Shown here: piece after piece, positions 1 through 11,923 of the stretch
Layout of the letters: every line of letters starts with the position of its first letter
Position numbering within the stretch: position 1 is the first letter of the stretch
Source: Brachypodium distachyon
Lineage: Eukaryota > Streptophyta > Magnoliopsida > Poales > Poaceae
DNA length: 64,000 nt
Assembly (NCBI RefSeq): GCF_000005505.3
Contig: NC_016133.3
Coordinates: 23,028,555-23,092,554, forward strand
Direction of reading: 5' to 3'
Position numbers and translations under genes: made by a program
The notes under the pieces: generated by a model
What the model was told of the DNA's origin: nothing
What the model saw: the letters and a program-made list of their open reading frames with translations, nothing else
Databases searched by the model: none

Positions 1-459
1 ACTAGCCCCTGCATTTCTCAAACCAAACGGCAATAGTGCGATAGCAATAAGACCCGAACGGGGTGATAAATGATGTCTTTATTTGATCATTAGGGTTCAG
101 CGGTATCTGGTGAAAACTCACACCCGGCAGTGGAGTCGATCACTTGATCAATCCATGGTAACGGAAAAGGATCCTGAGGACATGCCTTGTTCAGGCTAGT
201 GTAGTCAATACACATGCGCCACACCTTGGCAGTAGTTGGGTCATCTTTCTTCTTCTCGACCATGACCGGGTTAGCCAACCAGTCAGGGTGCAATACTTCC
301 ATGATGAAGCCGGCAGCTAGAAGCCGGGATATTTCTTCCGAGATTATCTTCCTTTTGTCATCGGCGAAGCGTCGAAGGGGCTGCTTCACCGGTCTTGCGT
401 CTGGCCTGACATGCAATGAGTGCTCAGCCAACTCCCTCAGCACACCCAGCAGGTCTTGA
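1..459 (-). pseudogene. Reverse transcriptase N-terminus of family 1 gypsy element, truncated
   Basis: The minus-strand frame from about 515 downward reads the RT N-terminal blocks: LRPDARPVKQPLRRF-type region, WLANPVMVEKKKD, WRMCIDYTSLNKACP and DPFPLPWIDQVIDSTAGCEF. Compared with the right copy, 29 nt are missing after TGTGAGTT near position 114. The deletion removes the DAYSGF block (RT motif A, which carries a catalytic Asp) and shifts the frame. The remainder to position 1 is recognisable RT sequence (TPFGAYCYRT region, then FGLRNAG). The domain leaves the window before the YVDD motif. Confidence 0.8.
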
Positions 460-515
460 TTTGACCATGCGAAGATGTCCCGATTCTCACGGAGGAAGCT
501 GGTGAGCTCGCCTTC

Positions 516-1394
516 CTATTTCTCATTCAGGCCGGCACCAATGATGACGGTGCGGTCCGAGAACTCACTGTCGATCAGGATCTTCTTCGTCTCCTTGGCT
601 GCCTGGAAAGCCACGCTTCCATGAGGGTTGGTCATAGCCGGCTGACCAATCTGTGCCGACTGAGCCAATGCGACGACTTCTTGCAGCTTCCTCTTCCCGC
701 TAGCGATAACCAGTGACTCGGGCAAATCAGATCCTGCTGCTGCGCACTCCATCGAACGCTTGTAGTTGCCGGTAATGGTTATGATTCCATTTGGTGCCGG
801 CATCTTCATCTTCAGATAGCAAATGTGGGTAGTCGCCATGAATTTGGCCAATGCCGGTCTGCCGAGCAGCGCATGGTACGGACTGTTGAGGTCCACCACC
901 TCGAACACCAAGTTCTCGGTTCGACAGTTCTCCCTGGTGCCGAACAAGACATCAACCCGGATCTTGCCTACTGGAGCACAAGACACTCCCGGCACGATAC
1001 CATGAAAGGTAGTCCGGCTAGGCTCAAGCATGTTATCAGTGATGCTGAGTTTGAGCATTGTATCTCAGTACATGATGTTTATGCTGCTCCCATTATCAAT
1101 GAGAAATCGAGTGAATTTGACATTGATGTCAGGCCCAATGAGTGTCGGGTCGACCACCAGAGCATAACCACCAGGATTCGGCATGACTTTAGGATGGTCT
1201 GTCCGGTTCCAACAGAGCTCCTGTTCCGACCAGTACATGAATTTCGGCATTGCTGGCATGACAGCGTTGACTTCCTTCTCATGCCTGCGCTGGCTCTGCT
1301 TGTCGGTCGGCTCCGTGATAAAAATCATGTAGCTCTGGTGACACTCCTTGTACTCGTTTCTTCCGGCATACTCCGAGATGCCTTGGTCCTCCAC
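516..1394 (-). pseudogene. Aspartic protease domain of family 1 gypsy element, broken
   Basis: Two collinear blocks of a retropepsin-like domain. The first (1394-1065) ends with the active-site strand FLIDNGSSINIMY, with Asp followed by Asn-Gly-Ser-Ser. The second (1058-516) has the hydrophobic LLGRPALAKFMATTH block typical of the plant gypsy protease C-lobe. They are separated by a TGA where the right copy has CGA. The block ends in TAG at 518-516, in frame with the RT domain that follows. The right copy carries the same TAG. Confidence 0.75.
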
Positions 1395-3872
1395 CTGATT
1401 GACAGCATTGTTCGCCGGAGGGGGTCCCTGAATCTGTGCATTGGCGCCTGTGAGCGGAGGAGGAGGGGGCAGCCTTCTCAGCCCGCTGCATCCAGCTGCA
1501 TTGCCAGGTTGTGTGATTCGCCGGTTTGCTGGGATTGGTCGTGTGGAAACGACAAGGCTGATCCAGCATCATCTTGAACGTATACTTCTGCTTATCTTGC
1601 CAGGGCTTCTTCTGCTCTCCCTTCTTGGCCCACTGCTGATTTCCAGTCTTCTGACGCTGGTTAGGACCGGCATCAGGTTGATCTTGAATAGCCGCGACAT
1701 GGGCTAGCCCATACCGGTAATCCGGCCTGTCGTCCCTTCTTTTATTCCGATGATCTTGATGATCATTCGTTCAGAATGCTTCGGCAGGATTGTACGTTGG
1801 CTGCTCTCTTTGCGGCTCTGCCGATATCAGCGATGGCTGAGTCGGGTCACCCAACGCATACATGTCGGCAATCTTGATCATCTCGGACAAAGTGGCCAGC
1901 ATCTCCCTTTGCAGCTTCTGCCACAACATGCTGCCATGTCGGCACCCTTGGGCAAACCATGATATTGCCCGCGACTCCACTATCCCTTCACAGGAATTGC
2001 GGAGGTTGTTCCATCTCGTCAGGTAGTCTCGATCGGTCTCATTGTCCCTTTGCTTGCACATGGACAGCTACTGAGGGCGGTTAGGCCTCTTGTAGGTGCT
2101 GGTGAAGTTGCTGACAAAAGCTTCCTCAAAATCTATCCGGCAATTGATGCTGCCTTTCGGCGATTGTTCAGCCAGATCCTGGCTGGCCCTACCAGCATCT
2201 CGGGTACATAACGTACAGCCCATCTGCGATTGCCGCCTGCCACATGCACTACAGTGACATAATCTTCCAACCAATCCTCCGGCTTTGTGCTACCGTCATA
2301 CGTTCTGTTACCCTTGGGTAGCTGGAAACCTTGGGTTGGTGTCTCTCTCATGATCCGGTGAGCGAAACAGCACGGTCCCGGAGGGCCTTGCTCTTCCAGA
2401 AGCTCCGACAGATAGATTCTGTTGAGCCGATGCCGGGCATCTAGCGGCGACACTTGCCTGTTTCCCACTCGGGCTCCAAGTGGGCCGACATTGTCACGTT
2501 CTCGCCTGAGATAGCCTTCATCTCCCATGGCCGAGTATCCGTCATCGTAACGGTCTTGCCGGCAATCTTCACCTCGATACAGGGGGTCGCACCCGGCACC
2601 CTGCTAACCTGCAGCAGTATTGGGTGCCGGACCCCGAGGTTGGCGTCCATGACCAGCCGAGTGACGCTCTTGTAGATCTCGACGATTGTTGCCGAGATGC
2701 AGACCACTTTGGCCGTCATCAACTCTCCTAACCATTTGCTTCTCAGCCAATGTCGGATCATAACGCTCTAGGCGCTTGTCTCGGCCTGAATTGACACTCT
2801 TGTCCCGTCTGCCACCAGGTGAAGACGCTTGCTGGTCGGCCCAGCCATCAGCGCCCACGGCCGAGTGAATGATCTGAGATGCACCGGGCTTGCCATGCAA
2901 CCTCATGTACGCCCCGTTCTGCTCGTTAGCCGTGCGAAGCAACTCCTTCACATGCAGCTGCTGTAGTCGGAGCGCCTCTCCCATGAGATTTGACAACTCT
3001 TCTGCTGCAGCCTCGGCTGCCCTGAGGTTCTTAATAGAGGTGCTATATTTCGGCTTTAGTGCCGATGCAAAATTTGCCAACACAGCGGGTATTGCCCTGC
3101 CATCCCTAGCTATCTCGGCGTTCAGATTTCTGCCACGATTACGCACTTCCCAACTCGGCTAGGGTTATGCATTGCAGTAGAATTGAGACCATGAGCTTTT
3201 TTATACTCACGGAGTGAAATCTCGACCTCTTGCCGAGCACGAGCCACGTCGACAGCTTCCTGCAGCAGTTTCTAGCGTTCCAACTCCAGCTCAGCCTGCA
3301 GCTGAGCCGAGTTGGCGTTTGGTGCTACAGGCAAGGTCAGCCTTTCGATGGCGGCCTGGAGCGGAGTCAGCTTTGCCGGCACAGCGGACGTTCCGGCTTG
3401 AGCAGCGGTGTTCTCCGGGTTCTCCATCGGAAACTTTGCTTGGGAGTCCGGCGCTCTCTGCCGCGCCCTTGCCAGCATCGCCACCATGAGCGGTCACACT
3501 GACTTCCGCACGGTCAGCGGGGCAGTCGACATGCTGGCCGCGCACCGTGCAGACGGCGGGAGGATCTTCGGCCACCACCACCTGCTCGGGATACCTACAA
3601 GGAGTGTCAGTGGCGACGTAGACCTTGTGCGTACCGAAGTTGATGAAGCGGCCTGCGCAGGGAAGTGGCGCGTTGTTGAAGCAGCCTGCGTTGTTGAAGC
3701 AGCCTGCGTTGTTGTCGATGAAGCCCAGAGAGCCAAATCTCTGGAGCAAACCGGAGACGACGCGCTCTTCGGTGACGAGGAAGCTTCTCGTCCGGATGAA
3801 AACTCCAGCCAGCGCTGCTGCTGGCCCCACGGTGGGTGCCAACTGTCGTGGTCGTGTCACGGTAGATGCCAT
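1279..3872 (-). pseudogene. Gag region of family 1 gypsy element, broken
   Basis: Structural capsid/nucleocapsid protein of the retroelement. The likely start is ATG at 3872, inside the last 30 nt of the 5' LTR, with the frame open through the primer-binding site; the other copy has the same arrangement. Readable blocks are an N-terminal segment (about 3290-3870), a helical Glu/Ala/Leu-rich segment (2604-3146), and the retrotransposon gag core (about 1771-2400). The core carries WLEDYV, FVSNFTSTYKRP and the RDNETDRDYLTRWNNL block. A Lys-rich tail with the CRFHTTNP motif follows (about 1,560). Frame is lost near 2,153 by a 1-nt deletion, and TAG near 2,065 replaces a Gln codon still present in the right copy. 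It cannot make a full Gag. Confidence 0.75.
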
Positions 3873-4661
3873 AGGATGGCTTGAGATGGGGCTGACGGAC
3901 GAAGGAGGAACCGGAGGAGGGAGGGCGTGATATAAACCACGCACGGAGTAAGAACACACGGTGTTTACCCAAGTTCGGAGCCCTCTTGTTGAGGTAAAGC
4001 TCCTACTCCTGCTTTGTTGTATTATCCGAGATAACAAGGTTTACAATGGTGCTCCTTGAGCTGTATCCAGAGGAGAAAGAAGGAGAAAGAGAACTCCTAA
4101 GAATGTCTAAGTGAGGAACCCCTCTCACAGGAGGGGTGGTGCTTCTATTTATAGGTCAAAGGTGTCACACTGACATGTGGACCAAAAGCCAAGCCTAACT
4201 ATCACCGGGCCCGCCGGGTACGCCCCATGGTCCCCTCCGGATTGTCCGGGAGGGGACAATGCCGCTTTGTGCTTTTCGTACCGCCAGGCGGTGCGCACTG
4301 TAGCCATGCTCCGGCCTTCGTCATCTGTCCTTCTACGGCGCGTCACTGCGCAGTCGCCCGGCACAGCGACGTGAGCAAGGACTGCTTTTCCGTCATAAAG
4401 GGGGCGCTGCTCTTTGCGCCATGTGATCAGGATAGGACCATTGGTGCATCCCGGCCTTAGCCGAGATGAGATTGTTCGTGCTCATCCTGCAATCACATAA
4501 GACAAGATAGATATGCCGGTACACTTTTGGTATGCCGGCTGGATGTTAAGTCGGCTCAAAGATGCCGACGTACTTGCTTACGCCGGCTTTACTCTTGCTA
4601 TCCCAGCTAATATGTGTCGTCATGACCCTACCAGGGGTCATTCCCCTGATAGTTTTCGACA
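3844..4661 (-). repeat. 5' LTR of family 1 gypsy element (left copy)
   Basis: On the minus strand it starts TGTCGAAAACTATC at 4661 and ends CCACGACA at 3844 (818 bp). The primer-binding-site sequence GTTGGCACCCACCG follows directly. It aligns with the LTR at 54,508-55,277. The outer flank (4662 onward) begins ttgaa, a candidate 5-bp target duplication whose partner lies outside the window. Confidence 0.85.
4145..4154 (-). promoter_or_regulatory. TATA box of the family 1 LTR
   Basis: The minus-strand sequence is CTATAAATAG, within U3 of the LTR. The same motif is at the equivalent place in the other family copy (54,980-54,990). Confidence 0.6.
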
Positions 4662-5043
4662 TTGAAAACCCGAATAGACCGAAATTTCAGTAAAACCTCT
4701 GTAAGTGAGCAATTGAGTGTAGTTTATTATTATGTACTCTTATTTGCATTTTCAACTAGTTGTGATTGATCAATTGTGTATTTATTATGATCAATATTAT
4801 ATTTTCTTCATGATTTGTTCATTAATTTGTTATGTTTCATCTACTGTTCATATAAAAAAATTGTGAACAAGAAAGGTCTTTATATATTTCGGTCGACCGA
4901 ACCAAATTAAATGATGAATTCGGGTTGGGTTCTTGTTTTTCTCTTTGGAAATTCGGTTCTCATTTTTTAGGAACCCGAAATACCCCATGAACGAAAAGAC
5001 CGAACCGAAAATACCGAATAGACCGAATGCCCAGGCCTATTTC
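4662..5043 (-). mobile_element. hAT-like element end, truncated by the gypsy insertion
   Basis: On the minus strand from 5043 the sequence starts TAGGCCTGGGCATTCGGT and is followed by repeated TTCGGT/CCGAA words. This is the subterminal style of grass hAT elements. The other side runs into the gypsy LTR at 4661, where an ACCCGAATAGACCGAAAT block remains. No transposase is visible. Assignment rests on terminal motif style only. Confidence 0.4.
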
Positions 5044-5860
5044 CCGTGCCCTTGGTCTCTCTCCATCCCCCGTCTGTCTCTCTCTTTTCTCTGTCGCGTC
5101 CGATGCATGCTCCTCCGAGACCGACGAGCAGCAGACGGCAGGCCTCCCTACCCACGACCAGCAGCCGACGCTGACTCCGCATCCCGCGCCGGCTGCCACC
5201 GCCTGCCCCGCACGACTCCTGCCCCCGCGCAACCGTCCGCGTCCTCCCCCCGTGCGGGCTGCTGCCCGCCTCCGTCCGCGAGATCCAGCGCGCTTGCCGG
5301 CCAGGCTCCCGCCGCCTCTCTCCGAGCGGCCGTGCCGTCCGGCCTGCCGACCCCGCCTCCGCCCGGATCCGCCTCGCCGGCGCCGCCTCCTCCCCCTGTG
5401 CGAGTCCCCGTCCCTCCGCGCATCGAGGCCACCGCTGCTGCCGCCGACCTCGGACGGCCTGCCAACCCCGCCTCGCCGGCAACGCCTTCTCCGGTTCTCC
5501 CCCCAATCGATTGCAACTTTGGATTCCAAATTTGGATTCAATGAATTGTCAGAATTTTATTTGATGTTTCATTGATCTTATTGATGTAGCATTGATTTTG
5601 TTACACACCGATCTAATTTCAAACAAATCTCATTGAAATTCGCAGGTACACCATTGAAATCTCATTGAAATTCACGGATACACAAATTTGGATTCCAAAC
5701 GTGCAATTATTTCATTGATATATCATTTAAAAAATCCTAAATTATAAAGAGCTGACGGTCGTTATTACGACGTCTCGGGTGATCTCTTTTGCTTCGTCCC
5801 TCTCGCGTGATTCTTTGCGGTCTGTTCGATGCGACACGCAACAACGCATTTATAACTTGG
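5044..5860. other. GC-rich low-complexity block followed by AT-rich DNA, no gene recognised
   Basis: 5,050-5,510 is about two-thirds GC, C/G-skewed and rich in CCG, CGC and CCTCC. Long open frames on both strands here (203, 193, 182 and 179 codons) are Pro/Arg/Ala/Gly-rich and overlap each other, which is composition rather than coding. 5,520-5,730 is AT-rich, with short direct repeats of ATTGAAAT and ATCTCATTGAAATTC. Confidence 0.5.
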
Positions 5861-5899
5861 TCAACTAACTTGTTCTGACGCTAACGAGCCAGCCTCATC

Positions 5900-6200
5900 C
5901 ATTTCCTCTCGCCCACATCGTCTCCCACACAGCACTGCACTTTCCTCTCCCCCACATCGTCTCCCACACAGCACTGCACTGGCTGGCTCGTTGCCTCTTC
6001 CGGCGACTGCCTCCACACAGAACCGTGCCAGCTCGCTACCTCTTCCGGCGACCGCCGCAACGCCGCACCTCGCTCTCTCTCTCCCTCTTCCGGCGACTGC
6101 CAAAACGCAGCACCGCGCGCTCGTTGGCTGCCCCTTCCGGCGGCTGCCAAAACGCAGCACCGCCCTCGTTCGCTGCCCCTTCTGGCAACCGGCAAAAATC
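5900..6200. repeat. GC-rich tandem repeats
   Basis: Two kinds of repeat adjoin. A 37-39 bp unit with CACATCGTCTCCCACACAG occurs twice at 5,905-5,980. A 55-60 bp unit built around CTTCCGGCGACTGCC and AACGCAGCACCGC is repeated four to five times at 5,990-6,200. The open frames across it are repetitive (PLPATA- and GRGSE-type) and not convincing genes. Confidence 0.65.
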
Positions 6201-7379
6201 GTGCTGAGGTTACCCAACGACTGGAGTTACAAGGTATGCCACTAATTTTTGTGCGGGTGACCGTAGTTTCTCCTTTCGGGGGTGGCTTGCTGCTGGTCAG
6301 AGTCTGGAGGGGGGACGTGTGTGGATCAGCGATTCCGAGCTAAGAGGAGATGGGGGTGGTGCTGCCATCCATCATGCGTTGATTCTGTGGCTGAGGAGGA
6401 GACACCGCCTGTGGCGTGTTGATGTGAGTGTCATTGATTTGGTCCCAGGCAGGGTATGCGTGGTCATTTGCTTTACCAGTTCGAACGAAATTGAAGTGCC
6501 GGTGGTCGCTCCCTTCATCAATTCGAGCAGAATGAAGCTATGGATGGTTGGCGTGGAGGAGGATGCGTGGTTTGTGATGTATCGTCGGTTTGGTTGGAGT
6601 GTTGAAGTGGGTGGTTGTCAGCTTTGTCGATTCTGTTTAGAAGGATGTATTAGCGTTGTTCCCTTTTGTCAATTCAAGTTGAATTGAGGCACGCAAGTGA
6701 TTGCCAATGTGATGGTTCAAGTAGGTTGGCTGGATGTTTTGGTGGTTTGGAGAGTAAAGCAATGGGGTCTAATCACAGGTGTTGTAGGTCTGAATGTGCT
6801 TGATTCGATTTGAGCTTGTTAGCGTCCTATGCCCCCATTAAGTTTTCCTACTTTTATTTGGTTTGATGCTTGCGTGTTACGTATGCAAAAATACTGGTAG
6901 ATACTTATTCGTGGGCAGGTACATAATTTCTGTGAAATAGATGCTAGTCGACAAGGAGGGTGCTAAATTTGTTTTCTGGTTGCAACTTGCCGGTGATAGG
7001 TCTGTTCTGCCCCTTGTTGTGGTGAAGTCTTACCAATTATAGGTTTGGTTTTAGGAATTGTGTTACGGGGAGGGTGTTCTCTGGGTTTGGTACTGCAGTG
7101 GGTGTATTTTTTTCGACTGCCCTCAAACTTGATGCATGTATAAATGGTTACTTGTTTTATAAGATGGCAGTTCCAATTAGAATGCATTGGCATTTGATGC
7201 ATGTATACATGGTTACTTGATGTTTATTGCACATCAACTTATGTTTAAACAACATGGTAATTTCGTTTATTATGCACCGATAACTTGGCTCGTATAGGGA
7301 TGACACATTAATGTCAATTTTACAACTTAATATTAGATAAGTTGCATGTATCACATGGCAATTTCAATCGCAATGCATT
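6201..7379. other. Unassigned intergenic DNA leading into the satellite
   Basis: A 122-codon open frame at 6,319-6,687 (+) has no recognisable domain. From about 7,130, isolated GATGCATGTAT and ATGGTTACTTG words foreshadow the satellite to the right. No gene can be supported. Confidence 0.4.
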
Positions 7380-9290
7380 GGTAGTTTCGGTCTTTTTAGC
7401 ATGCATGGAAACTTCGATCTAGAAGGATTGATGTCTCATGGGTAGTTTTAGAATAGTATGCTTAATTGGTAATTCCAGTCTATTTGCCATGCCAACTTTC
7501 CAATGTGTCTCACTGGTAGTTTCAAAATAGTAAGCAAGGTAATTCCAATATATTTAGCATGGCAACTTCAACCTAGAATGACGAGTGTTAGTTACATAAT
7601 AGTAGGCATGGTAATTCCTATCTATTTATCATGGCAACTTCAACCTAGAATGGTGAGTGTTAGTTTCAGAATAGCATGCTTGGTAATTCTAGTCTTTTTA
7701 CCATGCATGGCAACTTCAGTCTGAAGGATGAGTGCCTCATTGGTAATTTCAGAATAGTAGAACCTATTTAGCATGTCAACTTCAATTTCAAAGATGGATA
7801 TCTCACTGTTAGTTTCATAATAGTATACATGGTAATTCTAATCTATTTAGCATGCCAACTTTTCAGTCTATAATGATGAAGTCTCACTAGTATTTTCATA
7901 ATTGTAGGTCTGATAATTCCAATCCATTTATCATGGTAAATTCAATCCAGATTGATGAGTGTTAGTTTAAGAATAGCATATGCTTTGTAATTCCAGTCGT
8001 TTTAGTACCATAGTATGATAACTTGATGAGTGCCTCATTGGTAACTTCAGAATAATAGTCTTGGTAATTCGAACCTATTTAGCATGGAAACTTCAATCTA
8101 GAAGGATAGATGTCTCATTGGTAGTTTCATGATAGTATGCCTGGTAATTCTAGTCTATTTAGCATGCCAACTTTTCAATCTATAATGATGAGTTTTTCAC
8201 TAGTAGTTTCAGAATTTTAGGTCTGGTGATTCCAAACTATTTAGCCTGGTAACTTCAATCTAGAGTGATGAGTGTTAGTTTACGAATAGCATGCCTGGTA
8301 ATTCCAGTCGTTTTAGCATCACAACTTTCAATCTTGAAGGATGAGTGCTTCATTGGTAATTTCAGAATAATAGGCCTAGTAATTCGAACCTATTTAGCAT
8401 GGCAACTTCAATCTAGAAGTCTCAGTGGTAGTTTCATGATACTATGCCGGTAATTCCAGTCAATTTAGCATGCCGGCTTTTTAATCTACAATGATGACTT
8501 CCTCACTGGTAGTTTCAGAATTTTAGGCCCGATGATTCCAATCTATTTAGCTTGGTAACTTCAATTTAGAATGACGAGTGTTAGTTTAAGAATAGTATGC
8601 CTGGTGATTCCAGTCGTTTTAGATTCACGACTTCAATCTTGAAGGATGAGTGCCTCATTGGTAATTTCAGAATAATAGGCCTTGTAATTCGAACCTATTT
8701 AGCATGGCAACTTCAATCTAGAAGTCTCAGGGGTAGTTTAATTATAGTATGTCTGGTAATTCCAGTCTATTTAGCATGGTAACTTTTTAATTTATAATGA
8801 TGAGTTTCTCACTGGTAGTTTCAGAATTTTAGGCCTGATAATTCCAATCCATTTAGCTTGGCAACATTAATCTAGAATGATGAGTGTTAGTTTAACAATA
8901 GCATGCCTGGTAATTTCAGTCGTTTTAGCATGGCAACTTCAATCCTGAAGGACGAGTGCCTCATTGGTAATTTTCAGAATAATAGGCCTGGTAATTCGAA
9001 CCTATTTAACATGGCAACTTCAATATAGAAGAATAGATGTCACACTTGTAGTTTCAGACTACTAAGCATGGTACTTTGACTATGTTTGGCATGCCAAATT
9101 CAACCTACAAGATGCGTTCCACACCAGGTAGTTCACGTCTACAACGACAGTAATTTTAGAATTTTTAGCATGACAACTTTCTTCTAGAAGGATGAGTTTC
9201 ATAATGGGTAGTTTCATGGCTATAGGGATGGTGAATTCAGATTCTTTATCATGGTAACTTCAATCTGGAAGGATTAGTTTCATATTGTTT
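7380..9290 (+). repeat. 77-bp satellite with four-monomer higher-order repeat
   Basis: About 24 diverged monomers of 70-82 bp, each containing a TATTTAGCATGG-like core, an ACTTCAATCTAGAA-like block and GGTAATTCCAGTC. From about 7,690 the monomers cycle as A-B-C-D. Type A cores (AACCTATTTA) lie near 7,766, 8,077, 8,391, 8,697 and 9,003. Type D cores (CAGTCGTTTTA) lie near 8,000, 8,311, 8,616 and 8,926. The block period is therefore 305-314 bp. Short open frames across it are by-products of the repeat. Confidence 0.85.
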
Positions 9291-10310
9291 TGTCTAGCAT
9301 CACCGTTTTTTGAATCTCCAAGTCAGTTATGAAGTTTAGCACTGTGTCCCTTCCTGTTGTATATTGCAAAGTGTCTGCTTATGTGTGATCTCGTTTTTTA
9401 TTTCTGGTCTAGAATTTGTGATGGGATTTTTGGCTTGATCGCCCATGGCTGACACCCTCTTTTCGGGGCAAATTTTTGGAGATGGTTTTGATCAAGGGGG
9501 TAACTTGGATCAGAAGAGGGCTGTTTTGGATCTGGCCGATTGAGATGGAGAAGGTGCAGTTAGCAGGATTTGGGCGATCTAAGTTGAAAAAGAAGGCAGC
9601 TTGGATCTGTCGGGACGCTCGAGCCTTCATCGGCTCTCTTTTTCTCTGAATCGTTTGGCCGGCCTATCTCGCACATGAGCCAGCTGGGCCCAACGTTTTG
9701 ATTGCTTTGCGTCAAACTGCAAGCTGGAGGACGGTCGCACACTGGGCTTTTTAGCGCGTACGGTCGCGCTTGCACCGATCGATTGGTGACCAAATCACGC
9801 GTATGGTCGGGCGTTATTGGCGTATCACTCATTATATCTATACCATTGAACTTTTACTGAACAGTCATTGAAATTTTGGTAGACCACTCATGTCAATGAT
9901 ATAAAAATAAAAATAACGATACATTAATTATCTGATATTTTTAAATGAAAACAAATATAATTGATATTCTAAATGGGGCGGACTGCAGGTTGACTCTAAG
10001 GAAACTGAAGGGTGAAAATGAAAAATGCCCACTTGCTGAGATTTCCTTAGATCTGGACCACAGATTGAGAATCTTGTGGCTCACAGTTAGCTAGTGCATG
10101 AGTACACCTGAAGGCCCTAGTGCATAGCATACGCTCCCGCCAATGCCTTGGTGGTTGGGTGACAAACGTGAGTGGTGAATACAAGTTGGAGCACGATCAG
10201 CTTTTTCGTTTGGTTGAGGAGCTCAATACGCTGGTGGAGTGTTTCATTTCGAGTCATCACCTTCCTCCCCTATAAGGAGGACGCTTCTTAGAATTAGCAA
10301 TATGGCCAAT
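9291..10310. other. No gene recognised
   Basis: Mixed-composition DNA. 9,410-9,830 has GATC-rich words and two short minus-strand open frames without recognisable domains. 9,835-10,000 is AT-rich. I see no RNA gene, and no clear terminal repeats linking it to the satellite. Confidence 0.4.
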
Positions 10311-10319
10311 CTGTTGATG

Positions 10320-11330
10320 GGCTATCTTATCTAGGAAATCCGCTGAACCACCCCAGCACAACTTCATTCTGGTGGAAAGACAACCTGAAACTTTTGTTGC
10401 AATACAAAAATTTGGCTAAATGCACTATCTTATCTGGGAAATCGGCCAGCTTCTGGAGAGACAGATGGGCTAACAATATTCTTAGTGATCAGTGGCCCTG
10501 GTTGTTTTCATTTGCTAAGGACAAAAACATTTCTGTCCTTATTTGCCAGGACATGATCACCCTTTTTGCCCTTCCCCTATCAACTTATGCATATGATCAA
10601 TATAACCAGCTGAATGGTTTATTGGAGCAACTCCAGGTCCGACATCAGCAAGATTGTTGGTCACTCATGGGTGCCCTCAATGGTTTCAGCACAGCCAAAG
10701 CATATGAATTGCTTATTGACCACATTAATGACATACCCGCCACACTTACGTGGATCTGGAATTCTTTCGGCCAACTCAAACACAAGTTCTTTGCATGGCT
10801 AATGATCATTAACAGGCTCAACACCAAAGCAATGTTGCATCAAAAGAACTTTCACCTGCCTGGGTACACTTGTTTCCTTTGAATGGATTGTAGATGGAGA
10901 CCAGGGACCATCTCTTCTTTCAGTGGCCATTTTCTGTGGCATGTTGGAGATATATTTGCCCAGGATTCGCTCCACGACACAATGTGCATCATAACATCAT
11001 GGATTTGAAGGATCCTCTTGGTTTTCATTTCATATGGAAATCATTACACTTGCTTGTTGAAGCATTTGGAGAATTCGCAATGACAATATCTTCAATAACA
11101 TCAAGCCTTCACTATATCGATGCCGGCACATCTTCAAAGGTGAGCTTAATCTTGTTTTCCATAGAGCCAAAAGAAAGGAATACTCCAATTTTAAAAGCTG
11201 GATAGATAGGTTCAGATAGATACCTGTTGTTTGCCTGATAATTCTTGATTATCAGCATTGTGCATTACCCTTTTTATATAATATAATCGCAGTGGGTCAT
11301 CAATCCACTGTTTTCCCTCAAAAAAATATG
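10320..11330 (+). mobile_element. L1-type LINE 3' fragment (zinc-binding RT C-terminus)
   Basis: Encodes the plant LINE C-terminal region (zf-RVT type). The block SFWRDRW occurs near 10,455, then TAKAYELL, WIWNSFGQLKHKFFAWL and LNTKAML. ETRDHLFFQWPFSVACWRYICPG follows in another frame at about 10,897-10,965, and near 11,060-11,205 a third frame carries the end block SLYRCRHIFKGELNLVFHRA. Two frameshifts and the absence of endonuclease and RT core make it a dead 5'-truncated copy. A short A run (11,319-11,325) after CCCTC could mark the 3' end. The LINE at 13,610-14,060 is a related family in the opposite orientation. Confidence 0.8.
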
Positions 11331-11923
11331 GACAATCTGTTTGATGAACATCGGCTTCAAGATCTTTACTAAAGTTTGGACAAATCGGATCAATTCTGTC
11401 ATGAGTATGGTAATTTTGATCTAAACAATGTTTATGTGGGATCGTCATCACATCCTGCAGGGGGTGGCGGTGCTTGTGAGACCATCCACAAGCTAAGACG
11501 TAAATATTTTATGGTAAAAAGACTCGCTTCCAGAACTACATGGAGGAAGAGCTCACCCTTGGAGGAGGGAGGATTGGACGGTGGCGGCCATGGAGCCACC
11601 CGATTGCATACTAGGATAGAAAGGAGGTGAGTTTCTTAGAGAAGGGTGCAATGGTCCTGGACTTGATGGTGACACGGTGGATATATTTGCTAGATGGCAA
11701 CACGCAGGGATGAAGAGCCAAGGCATAGCCCTAGTTTTGGCGCTAACCAGGTAAAATCAATTGGTACCGGCTGCTCACGATCAGAGTGGGAGGAGCGGGC
11801 TATGCAGAGCCTTGGAACCGAGTTTTTCAGGGGTTTGCTGAGTCTTTGCAGGGTCTTGGAAAGCCCATCAGGCCCCATGCGAGACCAGTGCAGTAGTCAA
11901 AGGCGCGTTACCGGGGATTATAC
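11331..11923. other. No gene recognised
   Basis: Open frames of 84 and 93 codons on the plus strand carry no recognisable domain. The stretch separates the LINE fragment from the MITE. Confidence 0.4.

Larger units (their letters stand above)
1..4661 (-). mobile_element. Ty3/gypsy retrotransposon, Tat lineage (family 1), 5' half
   Basis: Reading on the minus strand, the order is 5' LTR (4661-3844), primer-binding site, gag, aspartic protease, then the start of reverse transcriptase, which is cut by the window start. The same family lies on the plus strand at 54,508-64,000, and the two copies align through LTR, gag, protease and RT. Lineage is assigned from that second copy, which has an archaeal-type RNase H after RT. 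This copy is dead: it has premature stops near 2,065 (TAG), 1,065 (TGA) and 516 (TAG), a 1-nt deletion near 2,153, and a 29-nt deletion near 114 that removes RT motif A. Confidence 0.9.

Noticed and set aside
825..1577. 250-codon plus-strand open frame
   Set aside because: It is a shadow of the minus-strand protease/gag region and has no domain.
4933..5575. Four overlapping open frames of about 180-200 codons on both strands
   Set aside because: All are Pro/Arg/Ala/Gly-rich in a GC-rich block, they overlap each other in several frames, and none has a domain or splice context.
5728..9835. A single transposon enclosing the GC repeats and the satellite
   Set aside because: Some similar words (GTGAT, CGTTATT) occur at both sides in inverted orientation, but I could not align real terminal repeats or a target duplication.
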